This document shows positions 1 through 10,304 of a stretch of 64,000 bases of DNA, one piece after another. Origin of the DNA: Pezicula radicicola (taxonomy: Eukaryota; Ascomycota; Leotiomycetes; Helotiales; Dermateaceae). Where the stretch lies: contig PDUO01000023.1 in the NCBI GenBank assembly GCA_003008705.1, positions 783,312 to 847,311 on the forward strand. The letters are read 5' to 3'. Positions within the stretch are counted from its first letter, which is position 1, and each line of letters opens with the position of its first letter. The translations under genes were made by a program, and so were the position numbers. Under the pieces are notes generated by a model, which searched no databases, had not been told where the DNA came from, and worked only from the letters and a program-made list of their open reading frames with translations.

Positions 1-1584
1 CCAATTCTTCCCCGTAGTATACTCAACCGGTAAAAGAGCATCACTAACAACCTTACCTCCCTTAATAGGACTAAAAGATCCATGACTCATATAAGGAATA
101 AGCGGGAACCCTTTAACATCACCAAAGAAAACCTCATCATCACCAGGTCTACATCTTGTACTGAAAGCCCACATGACATCTTTACCATCATGTACATCAA
201 TATCATCACCAACAAGTACGATTCGATGGATCGTATAACCTGCTTTATGATTGAAGATCAGATCTCCGATTTTCTTGGATAGTTCTGGTCCACTGGTTTT
301 CATGGCGCGGAGTTTGGCTGTGTCGAATTGGATTGCTACCCATGTTACTTGGGATTCGAATGGTGACGAGGCAGCTTTGATTGGGAATCCGGCGTCGACG
401 AGTAGTTGTTGAATTTCAGCTGCTGCTAGTGCTCCAATCATTGTATGTGTTTCATCAGTTAGACGACCACAGTTTGAGACGGGGAGAATGGCGTTTTTGC
501 GGTGAGTGATTTTGTTGATGGTGTATTTTGGCCATTGGTGAGTATCACCCGGGAAAACATAACCCTACTATCATCAGCCAAACAGAACTAAATAGAACAG
601 ACTTATAAATTCCAGAAGTGAAGAAAAGACACTTACATGCATCTCCCCAAAAGGACCTTCAGGACAAGTCTCAGTAATAGAAAGAGTGCCTTCAAAGACA
701 ATCTCACTATTGGCCGGGACATACAGATCATTAGTATCACACTTCACAACATCAAGAGCATGTCCAGTCATAGCACCAATATACCCAGCCTCCGTACAAC
801 CATCCGGAAGCGGCATACTAGAAGCCATAATGGCAGCAGGAGGAACACCCATAGCCAAAGCCCAAGGTACATCCTTCCCTTCCTTCTTCCAAAGCTGATG
901 AATCTGCCATAAATGTTGAGGTTCGATCACCAAGCCCGCAAGATGATTTTTATCATGTACCATAGCTCTTGCAATTGACCAATTGGTCCAACTTCCATCT
1001 GGTGATTGAACAATATGCATGCCGTACGTTTGAATATATTTCCCACCATCAGACTGATGAAGAAGCGGTGCAGGTAAAGTCGTAAGATCGAAATCCTCCT
1101 CATTCAAAACCACCTCTTTACAAGAAGCATTCTCTCTCTCAACAACATTCGGGGGAATAGGTTCCTTATGATGCGCCGAATTCATCTTCTCCAAAATTTG
1201 AGCCATACCAGAAGTAGGCGGTAATCCCAAGTGTCTCGCTAATCTCGAATACCGAACCTTCTTATCCTTCCTCAAAGAATTAGGCGCTCCAAGCATTCTC
1301 CAGAATCCATCTTTACTGCCTTTCAAATTGTTGAAAAGTGGTGCTTTATCATCTGTCTCGCACACTTTTCTGATAATGGCTCCGGCTTCGAGATTGGGGT
1401 CGATTTCTGTGTTGATTTCTACTAGGTCGTTGTCTTCTTTTAGTGCCTCGACGAAAGACCGGAAGTTCATGTGAGGGAGATCCTGGGCATTGGCTTTCGT
1501 GTAGAGACTACGTGCTACAAGTGGTGCCATTTTTGTGTTGAGGTGACTGAGTGACGCTGCACGCGATACAAGTGGTAAAACCAT
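1..1584 (-). CDS. FDC1: Fdc1-type UbiD decarboxylase (ferulate/cinnamate/sorbate), 3'-partial
   Basis: Prenylated-FMN-dependent non-oxidative decarboxylase of phenylacrylic acids and sorbate. Two exons are visible: 637-1584 and 564 down to the window edge, joined by a 72-bp intron (565-636, GTAAGT...TAG). Splicing restores the family motif [16 protein letters not shown], which carries the two catalytic glutamates expected of Fdc1 (PEGPFGE); the conserved Arg lies in [13 protein letters not shown]. Further hallmarks are [29 protein letters not shown] and AFSTRCRPG. The coding sequence runs off the window at ...EYTTGKNW, so I judge only about 30 C-terminal residues are missing. Compared with known Fdc1 proteins it has about 35 extra N-terminal residues rich in Arg/Ser/Ala and lacking acids, compatible with a mitochondrial presequence (inference). 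The ATG at 1584 is used; a second Met is 18 codons in. It lies 1 kb downstream of PAD1, which makes its cofactor, on the same strand. Confidence 0.95.
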
Positions 1585-2593
1585 TTTGAAGTATACTGCG
1601 TATTTTTGTAAACGGAACTTTTGGTTAAAGAATGTGTACAGTATTCAGATAACGCAAAGCTCTCGAATGATAATATACTTCAGTATTTTATCATGCAAAC
1701 ATGCCATCATCCGATGCAGCCGTAACCACCGAATTCACACTCGGAAATCGTTCGGTTATAGTTTGAATATCCACTCTGGTGAACTTAGGGGCTCGGAGTC
1801 CACAAATTATGGAGCTCGGAGAAAAGTTCAAACTTACGATCAGACCATGATGAGCCATCAGTTCGAGGTTAACTTACCGCGGTAATTCCGGTCAAGATGA
1901 TTGTATTGTAGCCGTGCGGCGGGCTGTAACTACGTGAGAGTCTTTTTTCCAAATTGAGAGATAGATGAGGACTAGATGAGCTTCGTCAGTTCAAGTAAGA
2001 TTGCCAGAACCAAACAAACAGCTATCCTTTGGGGATTTCGGTCACTGCAGTTGTAGTTATGATTGCTCTCTAGACATTATTGTGTGAAAATTGAACACTG
2101 TACAGTTGATTCAATTTACGACCGCAGAACCAGATAATATCTGGAAATAAATCCTTCGGAATCAAGCACCTACTGATATTGCGTCTTAGAGTCTTACAGC
2201 CGCCTGTTTCTGTCTATAAGATCTTGACTTGATTTAGACAATTGGCATAATACCACAAACCACCTACAGCAATTGTATCTGAATATCATTGGCTGTTATC
2301 TAGAAGTCGACATGATAATAAAGCTATCTATAACATCTGAAACTAGACTTATCTCAAAAATTAAGCACAACTTAAAATAGAAGAACCAGACAACCACTAC
2401 CGTATATGTAAAACAAACATGTATTCGTCGTTGTCCTTGATTAGAGATATGTTCTGCTGCTCAATATCCGTCCGCATATGGATCGATTCCAACAGAAGAT
2501 CGCCTAGAGAGCGACAACCGAAGCACTACCATTTCAATCGCTATTTACAAATGTTATTAAAAGGTATTGAGGCAACGATAATCACAATCATAA
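1585..2593. other. Intergenic, FDC1 promoter / PAD1 3' region
   Basis: A 1-kb spacer between two same-strand genes. It should contain the FDC1 promoter (proximal to 1585) and the PAD1 3' UTR (proximal to 2593). Short ORFs occur but none shows codon character or splice support. I see no repeat or clear regulatory palindrome. Confidence 0.5.
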
Positions 2594-3370
2594 TTACTTC
2601 TTCTTCCAACTAAACCCATCCCACCTCTCAAAATCCCCCGTATCCAAATGAAACATATCCAACATCCTCCCCACACTCTGATCCTCAACATCCGCCAGTG
2701 TCTCCGGACGAGTATAAAAAGCCGGAACTGGAGGAAAAATGATACCACCACTCCTCGTGACCGCCAACATATTCTCCAAATGGATATCACTCAGCGGCGT
2801 CTCTCTTGCTACAAGAACCAGCTTTCTTCTCTCTTTCAACGTCACATCAGCGGCCCTTGTGATCAAATCCTCACAGTACCCCATCCTAATCCCCGCTAGC
2901 GTCTTCATACTACAAGGTACAACAATCATACCGTCATGATGAAAGGAGCCGCTTGATATAGGTGCGGATTGTTCTTTGATGCTGTAAGAAAAGTCGGCTA
3001 GTTGACGGACTGCAAGGGGTGAAAAGTCCGTTTCGTATTTAAGAGTTGCTTCGGCCCATTTGCTCATGATAAGATGTGTTTCTACACCAAGCCGTTTAAG
3101 TGCTTTGAGGATTTTGATACCCAGAATTGCTCCTGTTGCGCCGGTCATGGCAACTATTATCTTCTTCTTTTTCTCGGGGATGGCTAGAGGCGGCTGTGGA
3201 TGAGGTGGATTTGATGATTCTGAAGAGTATGCGCGCTTTTGAGGTTGTATGAAGCAGTGGGTGCGTAGTGATTGTGAAAATTGAGATGCAAAGGATTTTG
3301 AGGACATTTTGATATATTGGCTTGCCTGTAACCCAGTAAGGCTACAAAATAATTTTCTTGACGACCTCAT
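2594..3370 (-). CDS. PAD1: Pad1/UbiX flavin prenyltransferase
   Basis: Makes prenylated FMN from FMN and dimethylallyl phosphate, the cofactor needed by Fdc1. Single exon, 258 aa from the ATG at 3370; a downstream ATG at 3307 in good context (CAAAATGTCC) would give 237 aa. The flavoprotein core shows the UbiX features: VAMTGATGAILGIKIL (nucleotide-binding loop), ISSGSFHHDGMIVVPCSMKT, YCEDLITRAADVTLKERRK, VARETPLSDIHLENML and GGIIFPPVPAFYTRP, ending SVGRMLDMF. About 60 residues precede the core; they are basic and Ser-rich with KRAYSSES, a plausible mitochondrial presequence, as in yeast Pad1. It sits upstream of FDC1 in the same orientation, as the PAD1-FDC1 pairing of fungi predicts. Family assignment is very secure; localisation is inferred. 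Confidence 0.95.
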   Translation of the reverse strand: MRSSRKLFCSLTGLQASQYIKMSSKSFASQFSQSLRTHCFIQPQKRAYSSESSNPPHPQPPLAIPEKKKKIIVAMTGATGAILGIKILKALKRLGVETHLIMSKWAEATLKYETDFSPLAVRQLADFSYSIKEQSAPISSGSFHHDGMIVVPCSMKTLAGIRMGYCEDLITRAADVTLKERRKLVLVARETPLSDIHLENMLAVTRSGGIIFPPVPAFYTRPETLADVEDQSVGRMLDMFHLDTGDFERWDGFSWKKK

Positions 3371-3693
3371 ATTTGTGAAATTGAAAAATTTAGAACGTTC
3401 AAAATAATGAAGGCGTACTAAAAGCGATATATTCTCAATTTGAAGGAGTTTTTAAATGGGTACGGAGTATTGCCGTCTGTAATGTATGTCCCGTAGAGAA
3501 CCGGGGTGTCAAGAAAGGATCCAGATATTTCCGAGAGACAACCGAAAAGAAGGGGCATCTCCGAGTGCCCTGGGCCAAGGGTCATGACTCGTTGGAGAGC
3601 TCCTTAGAAGAATTTCGGGTTCACACCTTTTGGTTAGTAGCATCCATTTCGAAGGAAAAGAGTGAAGAGCTTCAGTGAAAAGAAGACCGGAAT
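3371..3693. other. Intergenic between flavin carrier and PAD1
   Basis: About 320 bp holding the PAD1 promoter on the minus strand and the 3' flank of the carrier gene. No ORF, repeat or recognisable regulatory site was identified. Confidence 0.5.
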
Positions 3694-4767
3694 TTAGATG
3701 GCTTCAACTATTCCTAAATCCCGTGACCTCATCATATTGTTTATATTTTCAAAGACAACAAATGTGACGCACGTCGATGGAATGTTTCTCAACAGAGTTG
3801 GTACAATTCTGTAAGTGGTTAGTTCTTAGTTTCTACACGTTTGAAAAACATACCCTCTGTAAAAGCCACGAAATCCCTCCTTTCTCCGGATGGTTTTCGC
3901 TAGGGACCATGTGGACAATCGACAACCAATTTGGGAGTTCTGTATTTTGCTTCGAAGTACCTGATGGGGATACATCAGAGCTCCAGCGAATAACTTTGAG
4001 GTGGCAGAAAGGATGCCAATGTCAAGGCTGCTTAGGGCTTCACAACTTCGAGTCCTCCATATTTTGAGTTGCTCATAGACGGAAAATTGAATGGCGTACT
4101 GTGGAACTCCAAGCAAAGATGGTACCAAACCTCGATATAAGCCGCCAATACCATCGTGGTACAGAATCAATTTTGTTTCTCTGAGCCAGCTGGAAGGAGT
4201 GGCTGTAATCCCTGGCTTATGTGCAAGCATTCTTGTTTTTATAACCCATATTGGATTTGTGCATATCGAGGTAAAGACACCTATTGAAGAGTTAGATCTA
4301 TCGAAACACTGAAGCTTGAGCTTACTTGATGAGGCTGATGCAAGCAAGTAATCGACCGGGTTAAGACGGTTTTCGCCTCGAAAAGATGATGCATACGATT
4401 TAGCCATATCGTACCTACAATGATGATTAGGAGCCATCATAATCAAAATGGTTCTAAGCTCACCACATAAAGTACAAGGCCCAGCAAGACGCATTGCCTA
4501 CAAGATTTGGGACGAAACCACGGTAAAAACCATAAAGCCCTTCTGAAGCCCATATTTCGTGCACAACCCCCAATGATCTTCCAGATCCAACAACGCAGCC
4601 AATTTCCACTACAAATGGATGAGTGCCGTAGCGTCTAGAGTAAAGGAGGGATAATTCGAACCTTGTCTTCGGACCTTGACTCTGTCTATTGGCTGGCAAA
4701 TAAGCGTTGTTGTGCAACCAGCTACAAAGCCTGAGAACAATTCAATTGTAGAGTGCATCTTACTCAT
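3694..4767 (-). CDS. Mitochondrial carrier, SLC25A32/Flx1 type (flavin/folate)
   Basis: Inner-membrane carrier of the FAD/folate subgroup. Five exons: 4662-4767, 4464-4608, 4326-4414, 3854-4280, 3694-3808; introns of 45-53 bp. The sum is exactly 294 codons (293 aa), the family's usual size. Three carrier repeats are visible: repeat 1 has QPIDRVKVR and ends GFYRGFVPNLVGNASCWALY; repeat 2 has the subgroup signature TNPIWVIKTRML and GLYRGLVPSLLGVPQYAI; repeat 3 has YPHQVLRSKIQ then FYRG-IVPTLLRNIPSTC. NPIWVIKTR and SKxFAxxxxYPxQVxRSxxQ are typical of Flx1/SLC25A32 rather than other carriers. Oddities: intron 1 needs a weak donor (GTTCGA) and the repeat-1 segment after VKVRRQ is short. It lies between PAD1 and a Zn2Cys6 gene, suggesting flavin supply for prenyl-FMN enzymes. 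Substrate is inferred. Confidence 0.85.
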
Positions 4768-4973
4768 TCAAACTCTTGCAGCCCTGGTTTGGCCGTGTAA
4801 TTGACTGGATGATGTACTGTGGCCTCATACCTGAATGCAGTAACAATTATCTCCGAGATTTACATTCTCGGAAATAGTCGCCACGACCACCAGTGCTTAG
4901 AAAACCCACGACTCGGGATTTGCATCAAGTCCTTCAAAACCATCGGAAGTAAAATTCGGGTCTACCAAACATG

Positions 4974-7387
4974 TCAGAAGCAGTTCTGAGTTTTACAGGA
5001 GGAGCTCATACCCCACATCATGGAGTCGAAAATCTCCATCGGTGACATACCCAACATCCCAAGCGATCCTGGCATATGGGCTGGTTGTTGATAGTTGATT
5101 TGAACCATATCATAAGGAAATGTCTCAGGATAAGTGTAAGTTTGTGCAATGCCAGTTGTATTGTCGTCCTGTTCTGAGGAAAGTTCTAGATTATTATTCG
5201 TGGGTTGTACTGCAGTTCCAGGCCGAGATAGCGTTGACTGGTCGTTGTAGAGACTCTTCAGACCTGCAAGGGCCCTTTCGTGAAGTTTAGACAGCGCCAC
5301 ATTATGCCCGACTTGGACGTTCGAATCACTAGCGCTCAGAGAATTGATAAGGGCTCCTTGGAGCTTTCTTACTTCAGGATTGACTTTAGTCTCGCCAATT
5401 AGGCCGAGAAATAAAGCAGAACTGAGTCCATTGTGAATAAACGCCCATGAGCGTGACGCTTGCAAACAAAGTGTTCGTAACTGTAAATATGCTTTCAAAC
5501 TTTGGATGAGGTACTCTTTGCCCTTTGTGATGAGCGATGCTCGGGCTTGTAGCTGTGATTCCAATACAGGAGCTTGCCGAAAAGCCCCTCGAGAAATCCA
5601 GGCAGCTGCAAAGGATATATGAAGACGTAAAGCATAGTATTCGCATCTTTCCTGGAATGTATTACAGCAATCAAAACTGCGAAGGTGGCTTTTGACTCTA
5701 GGAGAGATTTGTTCAATTTCACCAATAACTGCAGATAATGAATCGAATGCTGTGGCGGCAGTCTCTTTAACTTTAAGGCCGCGTAGTGAACATATAACCA
5801 TGGCGTACATGGCTTCAGTATAGCATAGTTCACTAGAAAAATGGGGGTTGCCGGCCATGAATTCAGCTGAATTAAGGGTAATCATAGTTGCTGACGGCCG
5901 ATCAAAACACAAGGATAGAAGAGTATCTTGCCAGACGACAGCTAGCCTGTTACCACGTAAATGACTTGTACCATTTATATGGTCCCTGATGAACTTACCA
6001 GAGTTTTCTCCGTGTTGAAGACAAGTTGTGCGCTTCTGAAAACTTATGGAGTCCCAAGCTCTGAGCAATTCTTGCAGTAGTACCCATCATAATCCAAGCC
6101 GCTTCTGGCTTCATCGCATTTTGCATAACATTTCCTAGGACGAGGAAAGTTTGCAAACATTCCACTGTCGGTCGCATGAGAAAATTACCCAATCGAAGAC
6201 ACTGAAATGCATATTGTGCGTACTTTTGAGAGAGTACCGATCTCTGATCATTAGATAGATCAGAAAATTGGACACCAGAAGCAAGTACAGCATATATAAG
6301 ACTTATCCACTCAGATGAGAATGTCTCTGTTGCAGTTGGTTGATCATTACCACTCTGTCGTGCTCTGAAGTCAAGATACCTGCCCAGTTTTGCTTCGAAT
6401 CCACCAATATCTGCTATAATTGGAGTGAAGGCTTGTAATTGCATTCGAAAGTGCTGGAAGTACCTAGAAGTAAAGATCAATGAAGTTTCTAGACACAGAC
6501 CCATCGATGAATGGCTAAATGGTTCTTGGATTGCAAAAGCTTGTTCAGGTAGCTCAGAGCTCATCTTAAACATGACATGACTAAACATAGGGACAATATG
6601 ATGTGAAAGAGGGCTAGAGGGACAGGCACGCTTACTTGATAATGTCGAGATCAGGCGGTAATCCCTTGTGAACATTGGACTCATCGCCAGCCAAAGGTAA
6701 GAAGGGATATGGTCCTGGAGCTTCGTTGAGTCCAAGAATAGGCATCAAAGCCCGTTCCATAGTCGTGCGCCTTCCACTCGCTCCATCGGCACTCGTCTGA
6801 TCCCGTACAAAAGAAGGAGTGGAATTCTCACCGAGGAAAGCTTCTGGTGCATCATCTGGTAAAGAGCTGCTCAGTCTGTTGGTAGTATCTTCGGCAGATG
6901 AAGTTCCAAAATGGATAGGAGGATGTGGAACAGCGTTTACTGCATTCAAGCTCGCGTTGGCAGCTGCTATTGGTTGAGTAGCTATGAAGGTGGTTGAGGA
7001 CGATCGTGGCGTGGTAGGGGCTACTGTCCTATTTTTGGGCTGTTCATATAAACACAGGTCCGGGTGCCCCCTCTTGGAGCAAGTATCACATGGCTGCAAT
7101 TTGTCGCATTTGACCTTTCTTTCCCTGCAAGGCCAACAAGATGTGGTCTTGCGTTGCTTTCGCTGCCTGAGCCTCTCACGGCTCTCTTGCGGTGTAGAGC
7201 GACACCGGTCGGACTGTACCTGAGCTTCGGTATCAGGCATCATAGTCCCTGGGAATTGTCTCGGTGACAGTGTACCGCCCGTTGGAGTACACTCGGAGAT
7301 GCGAAGGTTTTTGTTGTGTTCTCGGAGAAACGAGAACTCCAAATCGAAAGTCCGAGAGAAGCCCGCATTTGTGCACGTGACAGACAT
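4974..7387 (-). CDS. Zn2Cys6 transcription factor with fungal-specific regulatory domain (SdrA-like by context)
   Basis: Nuclear DNA-binding regulator. Three exons: 6636-7387, 5999-6463 and 4974-5946, with introns of 172 bp (6464-6635) and 52 bp (5947-5998); the spliced frame is intact for about 729 aa. The N-terminal binuclear zinc cluster CWPCRERKVKCDKLQPC followed by DTCSKRGHPDLC has all six cysteines and a basic loop. The middle-homology region contains WIMMGTTARIAQSLGLH and, across the last intron, RRKLW-LAVVWQDTLLSLCF, diagnostic of the fungal_trans domain. A second start, ATG 7243 (MMPDTEAQ), would give 681 aa; I cannot choose firmly. A further 3' intron near 5000 is possible. It closes the Fdc1/Pad1/carrier block on the same strand and diverges from the gene at 7667. 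In Aspergillus a Zn2Cys6 regulator (SdrA) lies beside padA and the UbiD gene; equivalence here is inference. Confidence 0.88.
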
Positions 7388-7666
7388 CGACAATAATTCA
7401 AGGATGCTTAGCGAGCACGTAGAAAGGGGCTATTATGGAGGAAGGACTTAGATACAACAAGAGGAATCGTCGAAAGAGATGAACTTTAAATTACTTAGCT
7501 TACCGCCACAGTATCCTAGCGTAAAACTAATAATAATTAGGCTGGCTTGCAACTTTACGAGTTGCACTTTCCTGTTCATTGCAACCTTGCTTCATACATA
7601 CCTAATAAATCAAAATATCAATAAATCTTGCCAACTCAAAAGAACTCAAGTCTCTGTGCATCAAAA
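7388..7666. promoter_or_regulatory. Shared divergent promoter region
   Basis: About 280 bp separate the divergent starts of the Zn2Cys6 gene (minus) and the small gene at 7667 (plus). It must hold both promoters. I see AT-rich stretches but no confident CGG-triplet palindrome or TATA box. Confidence 0.4.
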
Positions 7667-8328
7667 ATGGCTACCATAACTCAACTTCGACAGAATCCCG
7701 AACTATGGCACAACCTTCTCGTCTTCATTTACGATCTACAAAACTACGAGAAAGATCATGCCGCCAGAAAAAGATTAGATTCAATTGTGGAAGTAAGTTT
7801 CACCTTCCTCACCTCCTAACCCCCCACCCCCAAAAATCAAGCTACTAACCCCACATCCTCCCACAGCTCACCTACATCGACCACATATTCTTCAAACCCC
7901 ACGAAGCCCAACTCCTCAAAGAAACCCTGGTCGACTCAAATCTCATCCCCAAAGACAGTTGGGCAGACGAAGAATTTGACCCTCAATACACTGAAATTGA
8001 CACCAAAGAAACAGAACCATCAACAACAGCTACGATCGATACTCTCCAAAATGTAGTGGAAGCATCACTAGCTCATCTAGTACGAAAACGTGCTGCAAGT
8101 GGAGATTATCGGCCATGCGCAGCACATAATTTAGCACCGTTATTTATGACTTTGCTTGATGTTAAGAAAGAGGAGTTAAAGGATGAGGGTTTCCTTGCGA
8201 GACGGTCGAGACTTGGTCCTTTGCTTAAGGTGTCGGGTTCTGAGGGTAGTCAGGCTTCTGATTCGAAGGGGAATGGGAAGAAGGAGGAAGGGAAATGGAA
8301 GAATTTGAAGAAGAAGTGGGGGAAATGA
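7667..8328 (+). CDS. Hypothetical protein, 195 aa
   Basis: I do not recognise this protein. Two exons, 7667-7792 and 7867-8328, joined by a 74-bp intron (GTAAGT...CACAG) that keeps the frame: ...DSIVE then LTYIDHIFFKPHE. The ATG at 7667 follows CAAAA, a good fungal context, and begins MATITQLRQNPELWHNL. The N-terminal 150 residues look globular and helical (ELWHNLLVFIYDLQNYEKDH; PCAAHNLAPLFMTLLD). The last 45 residues are Ser/Gly/Lys-rich and end GKWKNLKKKWGK, a basic tail that might bind nucleic acid or act as a nuclear signal. No membrane segment or signal peptide. It is transcribed away from the Zn2Cys6 regulator. Confidence 0.8.
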
Positions 8329-10304
8329 TAGGTTTTGTTTGTTGGACTTCGCGGGGTTCAAGGGATTGGTATGAGTAGAACATAGATAACGTTCACGATT
8401 CGTGACACAATCATAGAGAATGATAATTTACTCTTGAGAGAACATCAGAATAAGGTAGGTACGAAACTTACTGCCGCGTAAGACCGCTAATGAAGTGAAT
8501 GTTGTGTAACCTCAAGGATTTTTTCGACCTCCCAATTCTGCACCACACTAAACTTTTCACCACCTCTCACCACCAGCCTCACCTACCTACCATAAAACCC
8601 CAAAAAAACAAGTTTACCCACCACGAGAGCAAACACCTGTAAATCGGCACAGTTGAACTCAAACGGCACAGCCACCATTCCATCAAAATTCAACAACTAA
8701 CAACTTCGCCACCTAACCAACCGCATCACCAAAACGGCAACCCCAAAAAAAACAACGCCGCCACAAATACTAACCTAAATACCTAAATACCAAATATCAT
8801 TATGCGGGCGCAAAGCTTCTAGATAGGCCTGTATCTTACCTACCTAGTAAGTACAGGATGTCTAGTTAACCGGGAGGAAGAAAAAATCAGTTCGCCTGGT
8901 TTCTGTAGAGCAATCCTACAGTTTTGCCAATTTTTTTTTGCCATTTTTACTAAGTTGAGTTCCTTAATTTTTTTTCAGTTTTTTTTTTAAGTTTTCTTTT
9001 TAGTTTTTTTAAGTTTTCTTTTTTAGTTTTGAAAGCCGGGGAGCATGGAACGGTTCGGAACCTTTTTTGGGGATTAAGAGATTATCAACGAGAGATAAAT
9101 TCACTAGATAAGTTAACTCACAGCCTTTCCAAGTTACATTTATGTAATTCCATTCCATTACTTCCCACTATCAACAAAGCCCATCCATGCAACAACACCT
9201 TAAATTCCTCAACCCCACAACTCATCCCCATCGCCATGGTACCATACCCATACATATAATCTTCCTCCTCCCCTTCCTATTAACACCTTACCTTATAAGC
9301 CCTCAATAAAATTATATATAACTTCCTATATTAAAACAACCAAAAAATCTCATCTACAACCTCATCTTTAGCACTAATAAAACCCTATTAACATAGCCTG
9401 ACCTATTCAATTAAAAGTCAAGAGAAATACACCTAGTATTTGTTGGTAAAGAAGAACATTAGCACTTCTGTATACAGTCTAGCCTCATAAGCTATCCCTA
9501 CTATCCCCCCGTCCCCACCTAAATAGAGGTTATTCAGTGGATCCGTAACGTGGCCTTACTAGTTGTATAAAACCAATGAAGAGAGTGCCAAGGATGCCAG
9601 AATTCCTCAAATATAGTGTAAATTCTACGAGTTTTGCGTTGAGTGGCCTTGAACTGCTGCATTTAGTCTACGTAATTACCCGAGTAAACCTACACCGCCG
9701 ACCCACTGAATAACCTCTATTTAGGGGGGGGGGGGGAATAGTAGGTAGAAACTGTCAATCTCCCCTTTAAGCGAGCCCTCTTGTCGCTAAACCACTGCGA
9801 GTTCGGTGCCAATATCACTCACTCATTTCTGCTTCTATCTCAAACACAAGGTCTATTTTGCGTCACCAGAAGCCCATCCAAGTTAAGGCAGCAGTTAAAA
9901 TAATAAATAATAAAAAGGTATCCATTTCATTCTTATCCACTTCTCCACCTATCCACAACAGTAACTCAACTCATACACAGACAATTCTCCTTCTATCTAA
10001 GGAAGGCTTCCAACTCCCAACTCATAATATAATCCAGGTACAGTGACATGATGTATCTACTGTCGTTATCGTATCCACTGCTGCAATTTCAAAAGGGAAT
10101 CATACACAAGAGCCACCATCCTCCCATCTACACTTATCAAACACAAAAGAAAAAAACGAAAAGCAATGAGCGAAGAACATACTAAAGAAAGCATGTCATG
10201 CATCCATAACAGTCATTCTGGTCATCATCGCGTAAAAGCCGTAATCCTTACAGTTCGTCCCTCCACTTCTAACTCGCAAGAAAATTCGTAGCTGGTGAAC
10301 TAGA
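8329..10304. other. AT-rich gene-free tract with poly-T runs and one MITE
   Basis: Nearly 2 kb without a supportable gene. 8920-9030 holds several T-runs of 6-10 bases; 8560-8800 is A/C-rich. The inverted-repeat element at 9498-9744 is listed separately. The remaining short ORFs lack coding character. Confidence 0.6.
9498..9744. mobile_element. MITE with about 42-bp terminal inverted repeats and TA flanks
   Basis: The left arm (9498-9540) contains CTAAATAGAGGTTATTCAGT; the right arm (9703-9744) is its reverse complement. Outer parts are C-rich on the left (CTATCCCCCC) and a 13-base G run then AATAG on the right. TA dinucleotides flank both ends (9499-9500 and 9742-9743), the target-site signature of Tc1/mariner-type elements. 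The 160-bp interior has no ORF, so the element is non-autonomous. Confidence 0.75.

Noticed and set aside
637..912. Plus-strand ORFs inside FDC1
   Set aside because: Antisense shadows of a strongly conserved coding exon.
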